From Shewanella litorisediminis (GTDB lineage: Bacteria; Pseudomonadota; Gammaproteobacteria; Enterobacterales; Shewanellaceae): a DNA stretch of 64,000 bases. Below the pieces are notes generated by a model. It made no database searches. It saw only the letters and a list, made by a program, of their open reading frames with translations, and had not been told where the DNA came from. Shown here in pieces: positions 29,166 through 38,222 of the stretch (position 1 is its first letter; each line of letters begins with the position of its first letter). The translations under genes and the position numbers were made by a program. Where the stretch lies: the NCBI RefSeq assembly GCF_016834455.1, contig NZ_CP069213.1:2418501-2482500 (forward strand), in the 5' to 3' direction.

Positions 29166-30476
29166 ATGGACTCTACGCTATCCACCATCATTGAAAAGGT
29201 TTCCAATACCCGAGGTGAAGCTTTTTTTAACAGCATAACCCTGGCACTTCACGATGCCATAGGTGCAGATTTTACCTTCGTCGCCAGGCTGGATAGAGAA
29301 AACTACAGTTCACATACCCTGGCATTGGTGGCTGATGGCAACTTGGTTGACAACATTTCCTACTCCCTCGCCAATACCCCTTGCGCCAATGCGGCCGACG
29401 ACTCTGTGTGCTGTTACCGCGCCGATGTCACTGCCACTTTTCCAGATGATCTGATGCTGCAGGACATGGGGATTGAAGGCTATCTCGGCACGCCGCTGCA
29501 CAATCTTAAGGGAGAGGTGATGGGGATCATAGTTGCACTCTATCGTCGTCCCATCCAGGACCACACCTGGGCGCTGGAGCTGTTCAAACTGTTTTCCGGA
29601 CGCATAGAAGCCGAGCTTGACCGTGTGGCACACGAAAAAAAGCTCGAACAAGCCAATCAATCGCTGGAGTCCAAGGTTGCCGAGCGTACCGAGCACCTTA
29701 ACCGCGCCATTGCGGATTTAAAGCAGGCGCAGGACAAGCTGATAGAATCAGAAAAAATGGCGGCCATGGGCAGTCTGGTGGCGGGCCTTGCCCATGAGGT
29801 GAACACGCCTCTGGGCGTTGCCATTACCAGCTATAGCGTGATTAAAGAGCACAAAGACACACTGGTAAATGCGTATCGCAGCGGCGAGCTCTCCACCGAG
29901 CAATTGGATGAATTTCTCGATGTCTGCGATAACGCGCTGTCGCTGTTGGATGTCAATCTGCACCGAGCGGTGGATCTGGTTGAAAGCTTTAAACGCACGG
30001 CAGCGGATCAACACACCAACGATACCGAGCATGTGAATCTGGCGCAGTATTACCATCAGGTCGTTACCGCCCTCAAACCGCTGCTAAAAACCATGCAGGC
30101 ACAGGTGAAGCTTGAAATCCCAACTGATTGGGACGTGGATACCATTCCGGGCGCCCATTCGCAGATCCTCACCAACCTGCTCAGTAACAGTATCAGCCAT
30201 GGCTTTATCCAGGGAGCAGACAATCAAATCCACATCCGTGGCGAGCGCCTTGCCGATGGGAGTTACCGCATTCACTACAGTGACAACGGCAGGGGCCTGA
30301 GTGAAGAAGCCAGAAAACGCATTTTTGAGCCTTTTTATACCACCGCGCGAAGTAGAGGTGGCATAGGTCTGGGGATGAGCATTGTGTTTAACCTGGTTCA
30401 TCAACAGCTAAATGGGAGCCTGGACTTGCCCGATTCAGATAAGGGCTTTGCGATGGAGTTCAGCTTTAAGGGATAA
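29166..30476 (+). CDS. orphan GAF-domain sensor histidine kinase
   Basis: A 436-residue soluble kinase without membrane segments. The N-terminal part (residues 15-150) looks like a GAF domain (LALHDAIGADFTFVARLD, GTPLHNLKGEVMGIIVALYRRP), then a coiled coil (KLEQANQSLESKVAERTEHL), the H-box GLAHEVNTPLGVAITSYSV, N-box LLSNSISHGF, G1 YSDNGRGLSEEARK and G2 SRGGIGLGMSIVF. The AHEVNTPLG H-box type is found in non-canonical HisKA kinases. No response regulator is adjacent, and terminators flank it on both sides, so its partner is elsewhere. Its signal is unknown. It starts ATG 29166 after a weak site. Confidence 0.87.
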   Translation: MDSTLSTIIEKVSNTRGEAFFNSITLALHDAIGADFTFVARLDRENYSSHTLALVADGNLVDNISYSLANTPCANAADDSVCCYRADVTATFPDDLMLQDMGIEGYLGTPLHNLKGEVMGIIVALYRRPIQDHTWALELFKLFSGRIEAELDRVAHEKKLEQANQSLESKVAERTEHLNRAIADLKQAQDKLIESEKMAAMGSLVAGLAHEVNTPLGVAITSYSVIKEHKDTLVNAYRSGELSTEQLDEFLDVCDNALSLLDVNLHRAVDLVESFKRTAADQHTNDTEHVNLAQYYHQVVTALKPLLKTMQAQVKLEIPTDWDVDTIPGAHSQILTNLLSNSISHGFIQGADNQIHIRGERLADGSYRIHYSDNGRGLSEEARKRIFEPFYTTARSRGGIGLGMSIVFNLVHQQLNGSLDLPDSDKGFAMEFSFKG

Positions 30477-30498
30477 ACCTGAATACTTCAGGCAATAG

Positions 30499-30524
30499 AA
30501 AAGGCGAACAGAGTTCGCCTTTTT
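30499..30524. terminator. bidirectional terminator after the GAF kinase
   Basis: AAAAGGCGAAC (30499-30509), loop AGA, GTTCGCCTTTT (30513-30523) plus T; between a plus-strand kinase and a minus-strand porin. Confidence 0.9.
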
Positions 30525-30553
30525 ACGTTTTTCAGACTGAAAGCTAACTGCGC

Positions 30554-31729
30554 TTAGAGCACATACTTGGCCGAGAAAATCACCCGGTTCAGATCGCCAT
30601 CAACGCCGTTTTCTTTGCTGTTGGTGGCAAACATGTATTCCACACCAAAGGTCAGTGGCTTGCTTGGTGAGTACAGCAGGTTTACATAGGCCGAATAGGC
30701 ATCCTTACTCACATTCTCTCCGGTGATGTCGACATTATTGTCAACTTTCATACCGGACAGGGTGAAGCTTGAGCGCCACTGCTCATTCCACCAATGGCGG
30801 TAAGAAACAAAGCCACCATAGGAGCCGATGGTATCGAGCTGTCCATCGCCATCCACTGAAGCAGCATTGGCAAAGTTAAGGCCCATATACCGACCCAAAC
30901 CCTCGCCCCAGGTGGCGGTAAACTTAAGATCGTCCTTACCCAATGGGATCACACCGGCAAAACTGGCGCCATAGCCAAAAACAGAGTCATCAACGTTAGA
31001 TTTTTCGAGATTGAGTTGTCTGCCGATGGCTGCCACAGAAAACGAAGCGCCGCCTTCGGTTTTGAAGTTATAGCGCGCCACCAAATCAGGCATCATGCCG
31101 CTGCCGCTGGTAATTCGGTCGCTCCCTCCTGATATGATACCTGTTTTGGGATCTTGTTTTCCTGATATCGTGGTCTCTGGATTTTCAACAGCAAACTGGA
31201 AGCCGCCATTGGTGTAACGCAGCTGTGCCTGACGCACAAAGGGGGTGCCGTCAGCCGCGCCGACGAAATCAAGGTTTTCGGGCAATGCACCGGGATTCTG
31301 GAACGTGGTCCAGGTCTGGCCCACGGTCCAGTTATCGTAGCTGACAAAGGCATGGCGAATACGGGGGGAATAACTGTTAGAAACCCGCTCGTTACCGTCT
31401 GTATGGGTCATAAAATCCAGCTCGATAAAGCCAGTCAGGGTATGTCCATCCAGATCTGTGGTGGTTTTAAAGTTGAAACGGGTTTCACGGGCCTGAAAAT
31501 CAACAACCTGCTCGCCGTTACCCGCTTTGCCGTAGATGGTGCCTGGCACATAGAACTGACGGGATAAATCCCCCGACTCGGGTGCGCCATTGCTGTAATC
31601 ACTGAACATCACATCGGCCTTGATATAGCCGCCAAACTTAAAATCGGTTTTTCCGGTTTCTGCGACGGCAGCGCCTGACATCGCCAGAAGCGCACTGGCC
31701 AGCGCAAGTGAGACTGGTGCTTGTTTCAT
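30554..31729 (-). CDS. outer-membrane porin, DcaP-like
   Basis: A 391-residue secreted beta-barrel protein. The signal peptide is MKQAPVSLALASALLAMSGAAVAE, with cleavage after AVA. The mature part begins TGKTDFKFGGYIKADVMFSDY, with long alternating strands and aromatic girdle residues, and ends in the typical porin C-terminus VIFSAKYVL. The pattern FKTTTDLDGHTLTGFIELDF and the line WTVGQTWTTFQNPGALPENLDF resemble the DcaP family of trimeric channels, some of which carry dicarboxylates. ATG 31729 follows GGGAG. An upstream start at 31777 would break the signal peptide. The substrate is unknown. Confidence 0.82.
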   Translation of the reverse strand: MKQAPVSLALASALLAMSGAAVAETGKTDFKFGGYIKADVMFSDYSNGAPESGDLSRQFYVPGTIYGKAGNGEQVVDFQARETRFNFKTTTDLDGHTLTGFIELDFMTHTDGNERVSNSYSPRIRHAFVSYDNWTVGQTWTTFQNPGALPENLDFVGAADGTPFVRQAQLRYTNGGFQFAVENPETTISGKQDPKTGIISGGSDRITSGSGMMPDLVARYNFKTEGGASFSVAAIGRQLNLEKSNVDDSVFGYGASFAGVIPLGKDDLKFTATWGEGLGRYMGLNFANAASVDGDGQLDTIGSYGGFVSYRHWWNEQWRSSFTLSGMKVDNNVDITGENVSKDAYSAYVNLLYSPSKPLTFGVEYMFATNSKENGVDGDLNRVIFSAKYVL

Positions 31730-31850
31730 TCTTGTTGCTCCCTGATTGTTATTATGTATCAAAGGAACTATGAACAAATTGTTATTGGGGCAATATTAGC
31801 AATAGGTCTATGAGACAAAAGTAGAAAAGAGAAAGGTGATGTTTGAGAAG

Positions 31851-31926
31851 TGGTGGGTCGTGAAGGATTCGAACCTTCGACCAATTGGTTAAAAGCCAAC
31901 TGCTCTACCGACTGAGCTAACGACCC
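31851..31926 (-). tRNA. tRNA-Lys(UUU), copy 8 (last in transcript order)
   Basis: 76 bases including encoded CCA. The minus strand reads GGGTCGTTAGCTCAGTCGGT at the 5' end, the anticodon loop CTTTTAA gives anticodon UUU, the T loop is GGTTCGAATCC, and the 7-base acceptor stem is perfect. Identical to the other seven copies. Confidence 0.97.
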
Positions 31927-31966
31927 ATCTGGGGTGCCTTATCGCAAATTAACCACGTCAAGGAAG

Positions 31967-32042
31967 TGGTGGGTCGTGAAGGATTCGAACCTTCGACCAA
32001 TTGGTTAAAAGCCAACTGCTCTACCGACTGAGCTAACGACCC
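31967..32042 (-). tRNA. tRNA-Lys(UUU), copy 7
   Basis: Same 76-base sequence as the copy at 31851, anticodon UUU, CCA encoded. A 40-base spacer separates the two. Confidence 0.97.
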
Positions 32043-32081
32043 ATCTGGATGCGATACTGCGAATTGTTCACTTCAGGGAAG

Positions 32082-32157
32082 TGGTGGGTCGTGAAGGATT
32101 CGAACCTTCGACCAATTGGTTAAAAGCCAACTGCTCTACCGACTGAGCTAACGACCC
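32082..32157 (-). tRNA. tRNA-Lys(UUU), copy 6
   Basis: Same 76-base sequence, anticodon UUU, CCA encoded; 39-base spacer to the next copy. Confidence 0.97.
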
Positions 32158-32191
32158 ATCTAGGTTTGCGGTGTTTGAGATATCCAGCGAG

Positions 32192-32267
32192 TGGTGGGTC
32201 GTGAAGGATTCGAACCTTCGACCAATTGGTTAAAAGCCAACTGCTCTACCGACTGAGCTAACGACCC
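32192..32267 (-). tRNA. tRNA-Lys(UUU), copy 5
   Basis: Same 76-base sequence, anticodon UUU, CCA encoded; 34-base spacer. Confidence 0.97.
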
Positions 32268-32306
32268 ATCTCGAGATTTACCGCAGATTGCCACTTCGGG
32301 AAGAAG

Positions 32307-32382
32307 TGGTGGGTCGTGAAGGATTCGAACCTTCGACCAATTGGTTAAAAGCCAACTGCTCTACCGACTGAGCTAACGACCC
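32307..32382 (-). tRNA. tRNA-Lys(UUU), copy 4
   Basis: Same 76-base sequence, anticodon UUU, CCA encoded; 39-base spacer. Confidence 0.97.
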
Positions 32383-32409
32383 AAATTTTGATACAGTGTT
32401 TACCGAACG

Positions 32410-32485
32410 TGGTGGGTCGTGAAGGATTCGAACCTTCGACCAATTGGTTAAAAGCCAACTGCTCTACCGACTGAGCTAACGACCC
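32410..32485 (-). tRNA. tRNA-Lys(UUU), copy 3
   Basis: Same 76-base sequence, anticodon UUU, CCA encoded; 27-base spacer of different composition from the others. Confidence 0.97.
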
Positions 32486-32521
32486 GCTCGATACACTGTG
32501 ATGATCCCGCCCCACCGAGAG

Positions 32522-32597
32522 TGGTGGGTCGTGAAGGATTCGAACCTTCGACCAATTGGTTAAAAGCCAACTGCTCTACCGACTGAGCTAACGACCC
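32522..32597 (-). tRNA. tRNA-Lys(UUU), copy 2
   Basis: Same 76-base sequence, anticodon UUU, CCA encoded; 36-base spacer. Confidence 0.97.
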
Positions 32598-32620
32598 ATC
32601 GGGATCCGGCATTCTGAATT

Positions 32621-32696
32621 TGGTGGGTCGTGAAGGATTCGAACCTTCGACCAATTGGTTAAAAGCCAACTGCTCTACCGACTGAGCTAACGACCC
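32621..32696 (-). tRNA. tRNA-Lys(UUU), copy 1 (promoter-proximal)
   Basis: Same 76-base sequence, anticodon UUU, CCA encoded. First in the transcript, about 40 bases after the predicted start site. Confidence 0.97.
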
Positions 32697-32742
32697 ATTC
32701 CAGATTGCCCTCTACGCTGCCTTGGCTGCGCTGAGGGCGCCT

Positions 32743-32770
32743 ATAATACCTTTTTCAGTTATCCATGCAA
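32743..32770 (-). promoter_or_regulatory. promoter of the tRNA-Lys array
   Basis: On the minus strand TTGCAT (32770-32765), 16 bases, TATTAT (32748-32743), followed by the G+C-rich discriminator AGGCGCCCTC. Such a discriminator is typical of stringently controlled tRNA and rRNA promoters. It lies between cpoB and the first tRNA, so the array need not depend on the tol operon. Confidence 0.7.
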
Positions 32771-32842
32771 GCGCAAATTCCCGAAACTTTTGTCGTTTGC
32801 ATGAAAAACAGCCCAAGAGACTGTTTTCTGGATTAAAACCCG

Positions 32843-33607
32843 TCAAAGCGCGTTCAATTGCTGCTGTGCAATGCGGGCAGCAGCGCTGTTTGCGTACTCT
32901 TTTATCACCTTGCGGTACAGGTTTTTGGCACCCACGGTATCGCCTTTCTTCTCGGCAATCAGACCCAGCTTGACCAGGCTGTCACCGCGCTTGCTGGAGT
33001 CGGGATATTTTTCCACCACCACAGTAAAGGCACCACGGGCTTCATCGAGCTCGTTCTTATTATAGAGGAGCTGACCCAGCCAGTAGTTGGCATTATCAGT
33101 GTAGTTTGAGCCAGGGTATTTTTTGACAAAACTGCGAAATGCCGCGATAGCCTCATCGTACTTGCGCTCTTTGAGCACCAGATTGATGGCCTGCTCATAA
33201 GAGGCAGTCTCATTGAGCGACGCTTCCACCGCAAGTTCACCGCCACTGACTGCCGGTGCGCTTGCGCCGCCGGACGCACTGACCGGGGCCTGTGCGCTGG
33301 GCTGAACATTGGCAGCACCTGAGCTTAAGCTGGCTATCTCTTCATAGAGCTTGCGCTGACGCTCAAGCATCTGGTTGATTTGATAGTTTTGCTGCTCCGT
33401 GAGCCCACGCAAATCCAGCACTTCCTGCTGCAGGGCATCCAAACGACGCTGCATATCAAAGTCGGTTTGCTGTTTGGCTTTCAGAATTCGCTCAAGCTTG
33501 GCGATGCGCTCATCCAGGCTTCCGCCGCCGCCCAAATCTTCAACCGGCGCGGCAGCAAACGCCTGCCCCGCCGCGAACATGGCTACCAGTAATACAGTCT
33601 TTTTCAT
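32843..33607 (-). CDS. cpoB: cell division coordinator CpoB (YbgF)
   Basis: Periplasmic protein that links Tol-Pal to peptidoglycan synthesis by PBP1B during constriction. The signal peptide is MKKTVLLVAMFAAGQAFAAAP. A coiled-coil trimerisation segment follows (SLDERIAKLERILKAKQQ to MLERQRKLYEEIASL, residues 30-95), then a low-complexity linker and a C-terminal TPR domain (YEQAINLVLKERKYDEAIAAF, SNYTDNANYWLGQLLYNKNELDEA in adjoining parts). ATG 33607 follows TAGGA; a TTG three bases earlier is unlikely. It is the last protein gene of the tol operon, 25 bases after pal, followed by the tRNA-Lys array as in E. coli. Confidence 0.93.
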   Translation of the reverse strand: MKKTVLLVAMFAAGQAFAAAPVEDLGGGGSLDERIAKLERILKAKQQTDFDMQRRLDALQQEVLDLRGLTEQQNYQINQMLERQRKLYEEIASLSSGAANVQPSAQAPVSASGGASAPAVSGGELAVEASLNETASYEQAINLVLKERKYDEAIAAFRSFVKKYPGSNYTDNANYWLGQLLYNKNELDEARGAFTVVVEKYPDSSKRGDSLVKLGLIAEKKGDTVGAKNLYRKVIKEYANSAAARIAQQQLNAL

Positions 33608-33632
33608 CAATCCTACCCTGTCGTGTTAACCC

Positions 33633-34169
33633 TCAATACACCAATACGGCGCGACGGTTTTTGGAGAAACCGTCATCGGTACGGGTCAGATCCTGTGGTT
33701 TTTCTTCGCCGTAGCTGACAATGCTCATCTGGGCAGGTTGTACACCCATGGCCTGCAGGTACTTGGCAACGGCCTTGGCACGGCGCTCGCCCAGGGCGAT
33801 GTTGTACTCAGGGGTACCGCGCTCGTCAGAGTGGCCTTCAATCAGAATACGCACTGAAGGGTTTTCAAGCAGATAGTTACCATGAGCCAGCAGGATGTCG
33901 GCTGACAGCGGCGACACTTCACTGCGGTCGAAGTCGAAGTAAATGACGTTCTCGCGGCGCAGCTCTTCCTGCTTCATGCGCATCTGCTCTTCAGGGCTCA
34001 GCATACCGGACACACTGCCGGTTTCAACGCCGCCCATGCCGGAGCCACTGCCGCCCAGGCTGCTGGATGAGCCGCTGGCGTCGGTCGCTGAATCGGTAGA
34101 GCTACAGGCAGACAGGGCCATGATAGGGGCCACAATCAACATGGTCTTAAGCAGTTTGTTCAATTCCAT
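33633..34169 (-). CDS. pal: peptidoglycan-associated lipoprotein Pal
   Basis: Outer-membrane lipoprotein that binds peptidoglycan and TolB. The lipobox is IMALSACSS, with lipidated Cys about residue 22. A Ser/Gly-rich linker follows (GSSSSLGGSGSGMGG), then the OmpA-like domain: VIYFDFDRSEVSP, ILIEGHSDERGTPEYNIALGERRAKAV (two neighbouring motifs) and SYGEEKP, with the Asp and Arg that hold diaminopimelate. Length 178 residues is normal. ATG 34169 follows AAAGGATTT. It is 35 bases downstream of tolB. Confidence 0.96.
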   Translation of the reverse strand: MELNKLLKTMLIVAPIMALSACSSTDSATDASGSSSSLGGSGSGMGGVETGSVSGMLSPEEQMRMKQEELRRENVIYFDFDRSEVSPLSADILLAHGNYLLENPSVRILIEGHSDERGTPEYNIALGERRAKAVAKYLQAMGVQPAQMSIVSYGEEKPQDLTRTDDGFSKNRRAVLVY

Positions 34170-34204
34170 TTTTAAATCCTTTAATCAATCGAGATGATAA
34201 TTCG

Positions 34205-35530
34205 TTACAGGAACGGGGACCAGGAAGGTGATTTCACCTCTCCCTGCCCCGCGGGCAATCTTGCCTTAAAGCGTCCATCCGTAGACACGGCAGCGAGCAC
34301 CTGCCGGCCCTGATGCGTGGTGCCATAAATGACCATGGTGCCATTGGGCGCCACGCTGGGAGATTCGTCCAAACGGGTCGTGGTCAGCACCTGCATAAAC
34401 CGGGTTTCCAGATCCATGCGCGCGATGTTGAACTTGCCGTTGGTACGGTTTACAAAAATCATGGTACGGCCATCGGGGGTAATGGAGCCACCGAGGTTCC
34501 ACTCACCATCGAAGGTCAGGCGGGTCAGCTTGCCAGAATCCAGCTCCACCTTATACAGCTGAGGTCTGCCGCCACGCTCAGAGGTGATAAGCAGCGACCG
34601 GCCATCGGGGAACCAGGTAGGCTCAGTGTCGATGGCATAATGATTGGTAATACGGCGTGTTGTTTTGGTAGCAATATCAATGGTGTAGATTTCACTCTGA
34701 CCATCTTTGGACAGGGTCACTGCCAGGGTCTTGCCATCGGGCGAAAAGCTTGGCGCACCGTTAATACCGGGGAAACTGGACACCTTGGTGCGGGCCTGGG
34801 TAAAGATATCCTGCACAAAGATTTCGGCCTTGCGGTTTTCAAAGCTGACATAAGCCAGGCGGCGACCATCCGGTGACCAGGCAGGTGACATCAGCGGCTC
34901 GGGCGAGCGCAGCAACATGTGCTCGTTGTAACCGTCGTAATCGGAAATCATCAAACGATATGGTGCTTTTTCGGCATGGTTCACCACGACGTACGCGATG
35001 CGGGTCAGGAAGGCACCGCGAATACCGGTGAGCTTTTCGTACACCACATCGCTGATGCGATGACCGTACTGGCGAAACTGGGCGGCGGTAATCACTGTCT
35101 GGCGGCTGTCCAGCAGCAGGTCCTGCTTATTGAGCGGCGCCTGACCGGCCAGTTGGGCCTTAAGCAAGTCAATCAAATCGAAGGTCACCAGATACTGATC
35201 CGGGCCATAAGGCTTGATGGCGCCCACCACGGCAGCTTCGGCGTTAATACCGGTCCATTTTTGCGGCGCAAACTCGGCGAGGGTAGAAATGCCGTTTTGC
35301 GGTAAGCCCAGGGTATCCAGAGGTTTAAAGGTACCGCTGCGGGTCAGATCCGAGGCCACCACATCTGAAATCTGTGATGGCACAGGGCCAGTTCCCTGCC
35401 AAACAAAGGGCACCACAGCAATGGGACGGGCAGCGTCAACACCTTCGGTGATAACGATATCCAGTGCGGCCTTCACGGGCAAAGACAGGGCGGCAATTAT
35501 CAGCAGCGCCCACTTTCCGATGATCTTCAT
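34205..35530 (-). CDS. tolB: Tol-Pal system protein TolB
   Basis: Periplasmic beta-propeller that shuttles between TolA and Pal. The signal peptide is [21 protein letters not shown]. The N-terminal alpha/beta domain covers about residues 22-160, and the six-bladed propeller follows with repeated WD-like blades: [75 protein letters not shown] and [19 protein letters not shown]. It has 441 residues. AAGGAG lies before ATG 35530, 9 bases after tolA. Confidence 0.96.
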   Translation of the reverse strand: MKIIGKWALLIIAALSLPVKAALDIVITEGVDAARPIAVVPFVWQGTGPVPSQISDVVASDLTRSGTFKPLDTLGLPQNGISTLAEFAPQKWTGINAEAAVVGAIKPYGPDQYLVTFDLIDLLKAQLAGQAPLNKQDLLLDSRQTVITAAQFRQYGHRISDVVYEKLTGIRGAFLTRIAYVVVNHAEKAPYRLMISDYDGYNEHMLLRSPEPLMSPAWSPDGRRLAYVSFENRKAEIFVQDIFTQARTKVSSFPGINGAPSFSPDGKTLAVTLSKDGQSEIYTIDIATKTTRRITNHYAIDTEPTWFPDGRSLLITSERGGRPQLYKVELDSGKLTRLTFDGEWNLGGSITPDGRTMIFVNRTNGKFNIARMDLETRFMQVLTTTRLDESPSVAPNGTMVIYGTTHQGRQVLAAVSTDGRFKARLPAGQGEVKSPSWSPFL

Positions 35531-35539
35531 GAAACTCCT

Positions 35540-36544
35540 TTAGATTTCCGGTTGCACGGTCAAATTGATTTCTTTCATCAGCTGGTACACCTCAGGCTCA
35601 GGTGACACAGGCAGACGTCCGGCCTTGGTAATGGCCGCCTTGGCGGCGCGGCACACCACGCCGTCCCCTTCCCGCGCTTCTGCGGTGGTCACAAAACCAT
35701 CGCTGGCGAGACGGATAAACATTTTACAGCTCTTGCCACGCATCGACTCATCCACCACCAGATTACGCTGAATGGTGGCCTTAATCATGGCGGTGTATCT
35801 GTCGCGCTCAGACACCAATTGGCGATTGCGGGCCGCGTTGATGGTGGCCTGTTCAGCGGCCATCATGTCAGCCAGCTCCTGCTCTCGGCGCGCCGCTTCT
35901 TCGGCAGCCTTGCGCTTACGTTCTGCTTCCGCCTTACGCTTGGCCTCTTCCTCGGCCTTGCGTTTGGCCTCGGCCTCTTTGCGCTTGCGTTCTTCCTCGG
36001 CCTTGCGTTTACGCTCTTCCTCGGCTTTCTTGGCGGCGGCCTCTTCGGCCTTGCGCTTGTCTTCTGCCTTCTTAGCTGCTTCTTCAGCCGCCTTGCGCTC
36101 AGACTCTTTACGCGCCCGTTCTTTTTCGGCCTTGTCGGCGGCTTGCTTGGCCTGCTCTTCCTTGCGCTTGGCTTCTTCGATGGCCTTTTGGGTCTCGATT
36201 TCTTTTTGCTTGCGCTCAGTTTCGAGCTGCTTCAGCCTGGCCTGTTCCTGCTCACGGGCCTTGCGGGCTTCATCGGCCTTGCGCTCCAGCTCTTCCTGAC
36301 GCAGCTGCTCACGGCGCTCGGCGTCACGCTTCTCTTGCTTAATTTTCTCGGCTGCGGCCGCGACCTTCTGCTGGTCAATCAGTACCGCCTGCACAGGCGC
36401 GGCAGCTGCGGGCTCCGGGGTTTCCAGCTTTTTGGTAAAAAAGTCCAGCGCGCCCAGTGCCAGCACCAAAATAATACCGACGTGTATCGCCAGGGAGATG
36501 GCCACGGGTAAGGTCAAACTTGAATGGAATTTCTTCGCGGACAC
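35540..36544 (-). CDS. tolA: Tol-Pal system protein TolA
   Basis: Inner-membrane energy transducer joining TolQR to TolB and Pal. One membrane helix near residues 12-35 (LPVAISLAIHVGIILVLALG), then a very long Lys/Glu/Ala-rich helical domain (about residues 65-230) spanning the periplasm, and a C-terminal domain with the disulfide pair in MRGKSCKMFIRLASDG and GDGVVCRAAKAAI. 334 residues. The start is GTG at 36544 (GTGTCCGCG), with AGGAG at 11 bases; it is 4 bases from tolR. The A/K/E bias is normal for the protein, not a sign of transfer. Confidence 0.95.
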   Translation of the reverse strand: MSAKKFHSSLTLPVAISLAIHVGIILVLALGALDFFTKKLETPEPAAAAPVQAVLIDQQKVAAAAEKIKQEKRDAERREQLRQEELERKADEARKAREQEQARLKQLETERKQKEIETQKAIEEAKRKEEQAKQAADKAEKERARKESERKAAEEAAKKAEDKRKAEEAAAKKAEEERKRKAEEERKRKEAEAKRKAEEEAKRKAEAERKRKAAEEAARREQELADMMAAEQATINAARNRQLVSERDRYTAMIKATIQRNLVVDESMRGKSCKMFIRLASDGFVTTAEAREGDGVVCRAAKAAITKAGRLPVSPEPEVYQLMKEINLTVQPEI

Positions 36545-36548
36545 CCTG

Positions 36549-36986
36549 TTACTTCTCCTGTGGTGAGTCCGTCATCAGCCCGACCGAGGGCACTCCGGCT
36601 TTTTGCAGCGTAATCATTAACTGAATAACGTCCTCATAGGGAATACTGCGGTCGGCTTTCACCACCACAGGGCGCTCAGGCTCCAGCATTATCATGGCTG
36701 CGACCTGGGTAGCGACATCTTCGAGGGTCAGCACGTCTTTGGCACTGCTGCCACTGCCGATGTCCAGATAGTAATCACCGTTGGCGTCGATGGAAGCCAC
36801 CACCGGCGGCTTGCTGTCAGTTGACAGCGCTTCGGCCTCACCTGTGGGCAAGTCGACCTTGACCCCCTGCGTCACAATGGGCGCCGTGGCCATAAAGATG
36901 ATAAGCAGCACCAGCATCACGTCGATATAAGGTACGACGTTGATTTCAGCCACGGGGCGGCGGCGCTTGCGCTGATAACCGTGCAT
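36549..36986 (-). CDS. tolR: Tol-Pal system protein TolR
   Basis: ExbD-family protein that forms the proton path with TolQ. One membrane helix (VPYIDVMLVLLIIFMATAPIV, residues 16-36 split) carries the essential aspartate in PYIDVMLVLL. The periplasmic domain ends with DEVIQLMITLQKAGVPSVGLMT-like residues (read as EDVIQLMITLQKAG, VPSVGLMTDSP). 145 residues. Its ATG overlaps the tolQ stop by one base (ATGA-type), typical of translational coupling. Confidence 0.96.
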   Translation of the reverse strand: MHGYQRKRRRPVAEINVVPYIDVMLVLLIIFMATAPIVTQGVKVDLPTGEAEALSTDSKPPVVASIDANGDYYLDIGSGSSAKDVLTLEDVATQVAAMIMLEPERPVVVKADRSIPYEDVIQLMITLQKAGVPSVGLMTDSPQEK

Positions 36987-37675
36987 CAGGCTGACTCCTT
37001 CTCGGCATAAGCCTGGCGGTGCAATATGCTGGAGAACTCTTCCATAAAGTTCACATAGGTGCCTTCAAGCTTCTCCACTTCGGTGGAAAAGCGGTTATAG
37101 AAAATCACCGCAGGAATCGCGGCAGCAAGACCCATGGCCGTGGCGATAAGAGCTTCTGCGATGGCCGGTGCAACGATACCCAGAGTGGGGTTTTGCACTG
37201 CGCCCAGGGCGATAAAGGCGTTCATAATCCCCCACACGGTACCAAAGAGGCCGATGTAAGGGCTGGTTGAACCTATGGTGGCCAGCAGCGGCAAATTGGT
37301 TTCGAGTTTTTCAAGCTCCCGGGACAGGGTCACACGCATGGCACGGTAAGTACCGTCCATCACGGCGCCAGGCACCCGGGCCGACAAACGCGCCAGGCGG
37401 GAATACTCTTTAAAGCCGGTAACAAACATGGCTTCGAGGCCGGCGTTGGCTTCACCACGGGCAGACAGCTCCTGATACAGGCGATTCAAATCCACCCCGG
37501 ACCAAAATTTGTCTTCAAATTTGGCTGAGCGCGACTTGGCCGCCTTAAGCAGATTGCGGCGCTGAATGATCACAGCCCAGGACAGTACCGACAAACCCAC
37601 CAGGATCAGCATCACCAGCTTGACCAGCAAGCTTGCCTGCAAAAAGAGTCCCAAAAACGAAATATCAGCGTGCAC
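36986..37675 (-). CDS. tolQ: Tol-Pal system protein TolQ
   Basis: ExbB/MotA-like inner-membrane protein of 229 residues, forming with TolR the proton-driven motor for TolA. Three membrane segments are visible: [40 protein letters not shown] and [20 protein letters not shown]. The motif [14 protein letters not shown] and the small-residue third helix are family marks. GTG 37675 is the start, with AAGG upstream; it overlaps the ybgC 3' end by 11 bases. Confidence 0.96.
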   Translation of the reverse strand: MHADISFLGLFLQASLLVKLVMLILVGLSVLSWAVIIQRRNLLKAAKSRSAKFEDKFWSGVDLNRLYQELSARGEANAGLEAMFVTGFKEYSRLARLSARVPGAVMDGTYRAMRVTLSRELEKLETNLPLLATIGSTSPYIGLFGTVWGIMNAFIALGAVQNPTLGIVAPAIAEALIATAMGLAAAIPAVIFYNRFSTEVEKLEGTYVNFMEEFSSILHRQAYAEKESA

Positions 37676-38066
37676 CTTGTGTTAACTCCTGCGCAATATG
37701 GGGTGGAATGGCATGGGGCCGCATCTTCGACAATGCCACGCAGGCAACCACTATGTGTCCCTCGCAGTAACAGGTGTCGGCCTCATCCAGAAGTCGTTGT
37801 TCGAAAACCATGGAGGCTTTCTTCATTTCTATGACAGTGGAATGCACAAAAAGATTCTGCTCAAATCGCGCCGCTTTACGAAACTCAATCTCTGCCCGTT
37901 TCACCACAAAAGCAATGTCGCCGGCAAGCAGCTCGGTTTGGCTGATGCCAAGTGCACGCAGCCATTCACTTCTTGCCCGCTCGAAAAAGTTGAGATAATT
38001 GGAGTGATATACCACCCCACCGGCATCGGTATCTTCGTAATAGACGGAAATAGGCCAAATAAACAT
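37665..38066 (-). CDS. ybgC: acyl-CoA thioesterase YbgC
   Basis: Hotdog-fold thioesterase at the head of the tol operon, linked in E. coli to acyl carrier protein and phospholipid enzymes. The active-site motif is [28 protein letters not shown] (shown in parts: [14 protein letters not shown] with catalytic Asp, then [14 protein letters not shown]). 133 residues from ATG 38066; an in-frame TTG at 38081 would sit almost on the AGAGGA ribosome site, so ATG is preferred. The start is not certain. Overlap with tolQ implies coupled translation. Confidence 0.9.
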   Translation of the reverse strand: MFIWPISVYYEDTDAGGVVYHSNYLNFFERARSEWLRALGISQTELLAGDIAFVVKRAEIEFRKAARFEQNLFVHSTVIEMKKASMVFEQRLLDEADTCYCEGHIVVACVALSKMRPHAIPPHIAQELTQGAR

Positions 38067-38172
38067 GGCAAATGCGCACAAATCCTCTTGTTAAAGTGAG
38101 GCCTACTATACCTAGCCTGCTCGGGATTGTGAATGGCCGCTCCCCCGCCAACTGTAAAGAAAAATAAATGAT

Positions 38173-38193
38173 AAAAGGGGCCGAAGCCCCTTG
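38173..38193 (-). terminator. terminator after the prolyl oligopeptidase gene
   Basis: AAGGGGC (38175-38181), loop CGAA, GCCCCTT (38186-38192). On the minus strand the stem ends in TTTT. It separates the oligopeptidase transcript from the tol operon. Confidence 0.7.
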
Positions 38194-38222
38194 TATCAAT
38201 GCATTTTTTGTGCGTTTTGCGA

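Noticed and set aside
31790..31812. GGTCTA half-site upstream of the porin, resembling the candidate CrbR box
   Set aside because: The other arm is absent (TAGCAA instead of TAGACC); one hexamer is expected by chance.
32448..32669. Minus-strand open frame across the tRNA array (LAFNQLVEGSNPSRPT repeats)
   Set aside because: It is the translation of tandem tRNA-Lys genes, a well-known annotation artefact.
31851..32696. Regular 76-base repeats with 23-40-base spacers, CRISPR-like at first sight
   Set aside because: The repeats fold as tRNA-Lys with anticodon UUU and encoded CCA; no cas genes are present.
35772..36511. Long plus-strand open frames opposite tolA
   Set aside because: Low-complexity antisense shadow of the Lys/Glu/Ala-rich TolA coding sequence; the tolA strand has the ribosome site, operon context and known motifs.
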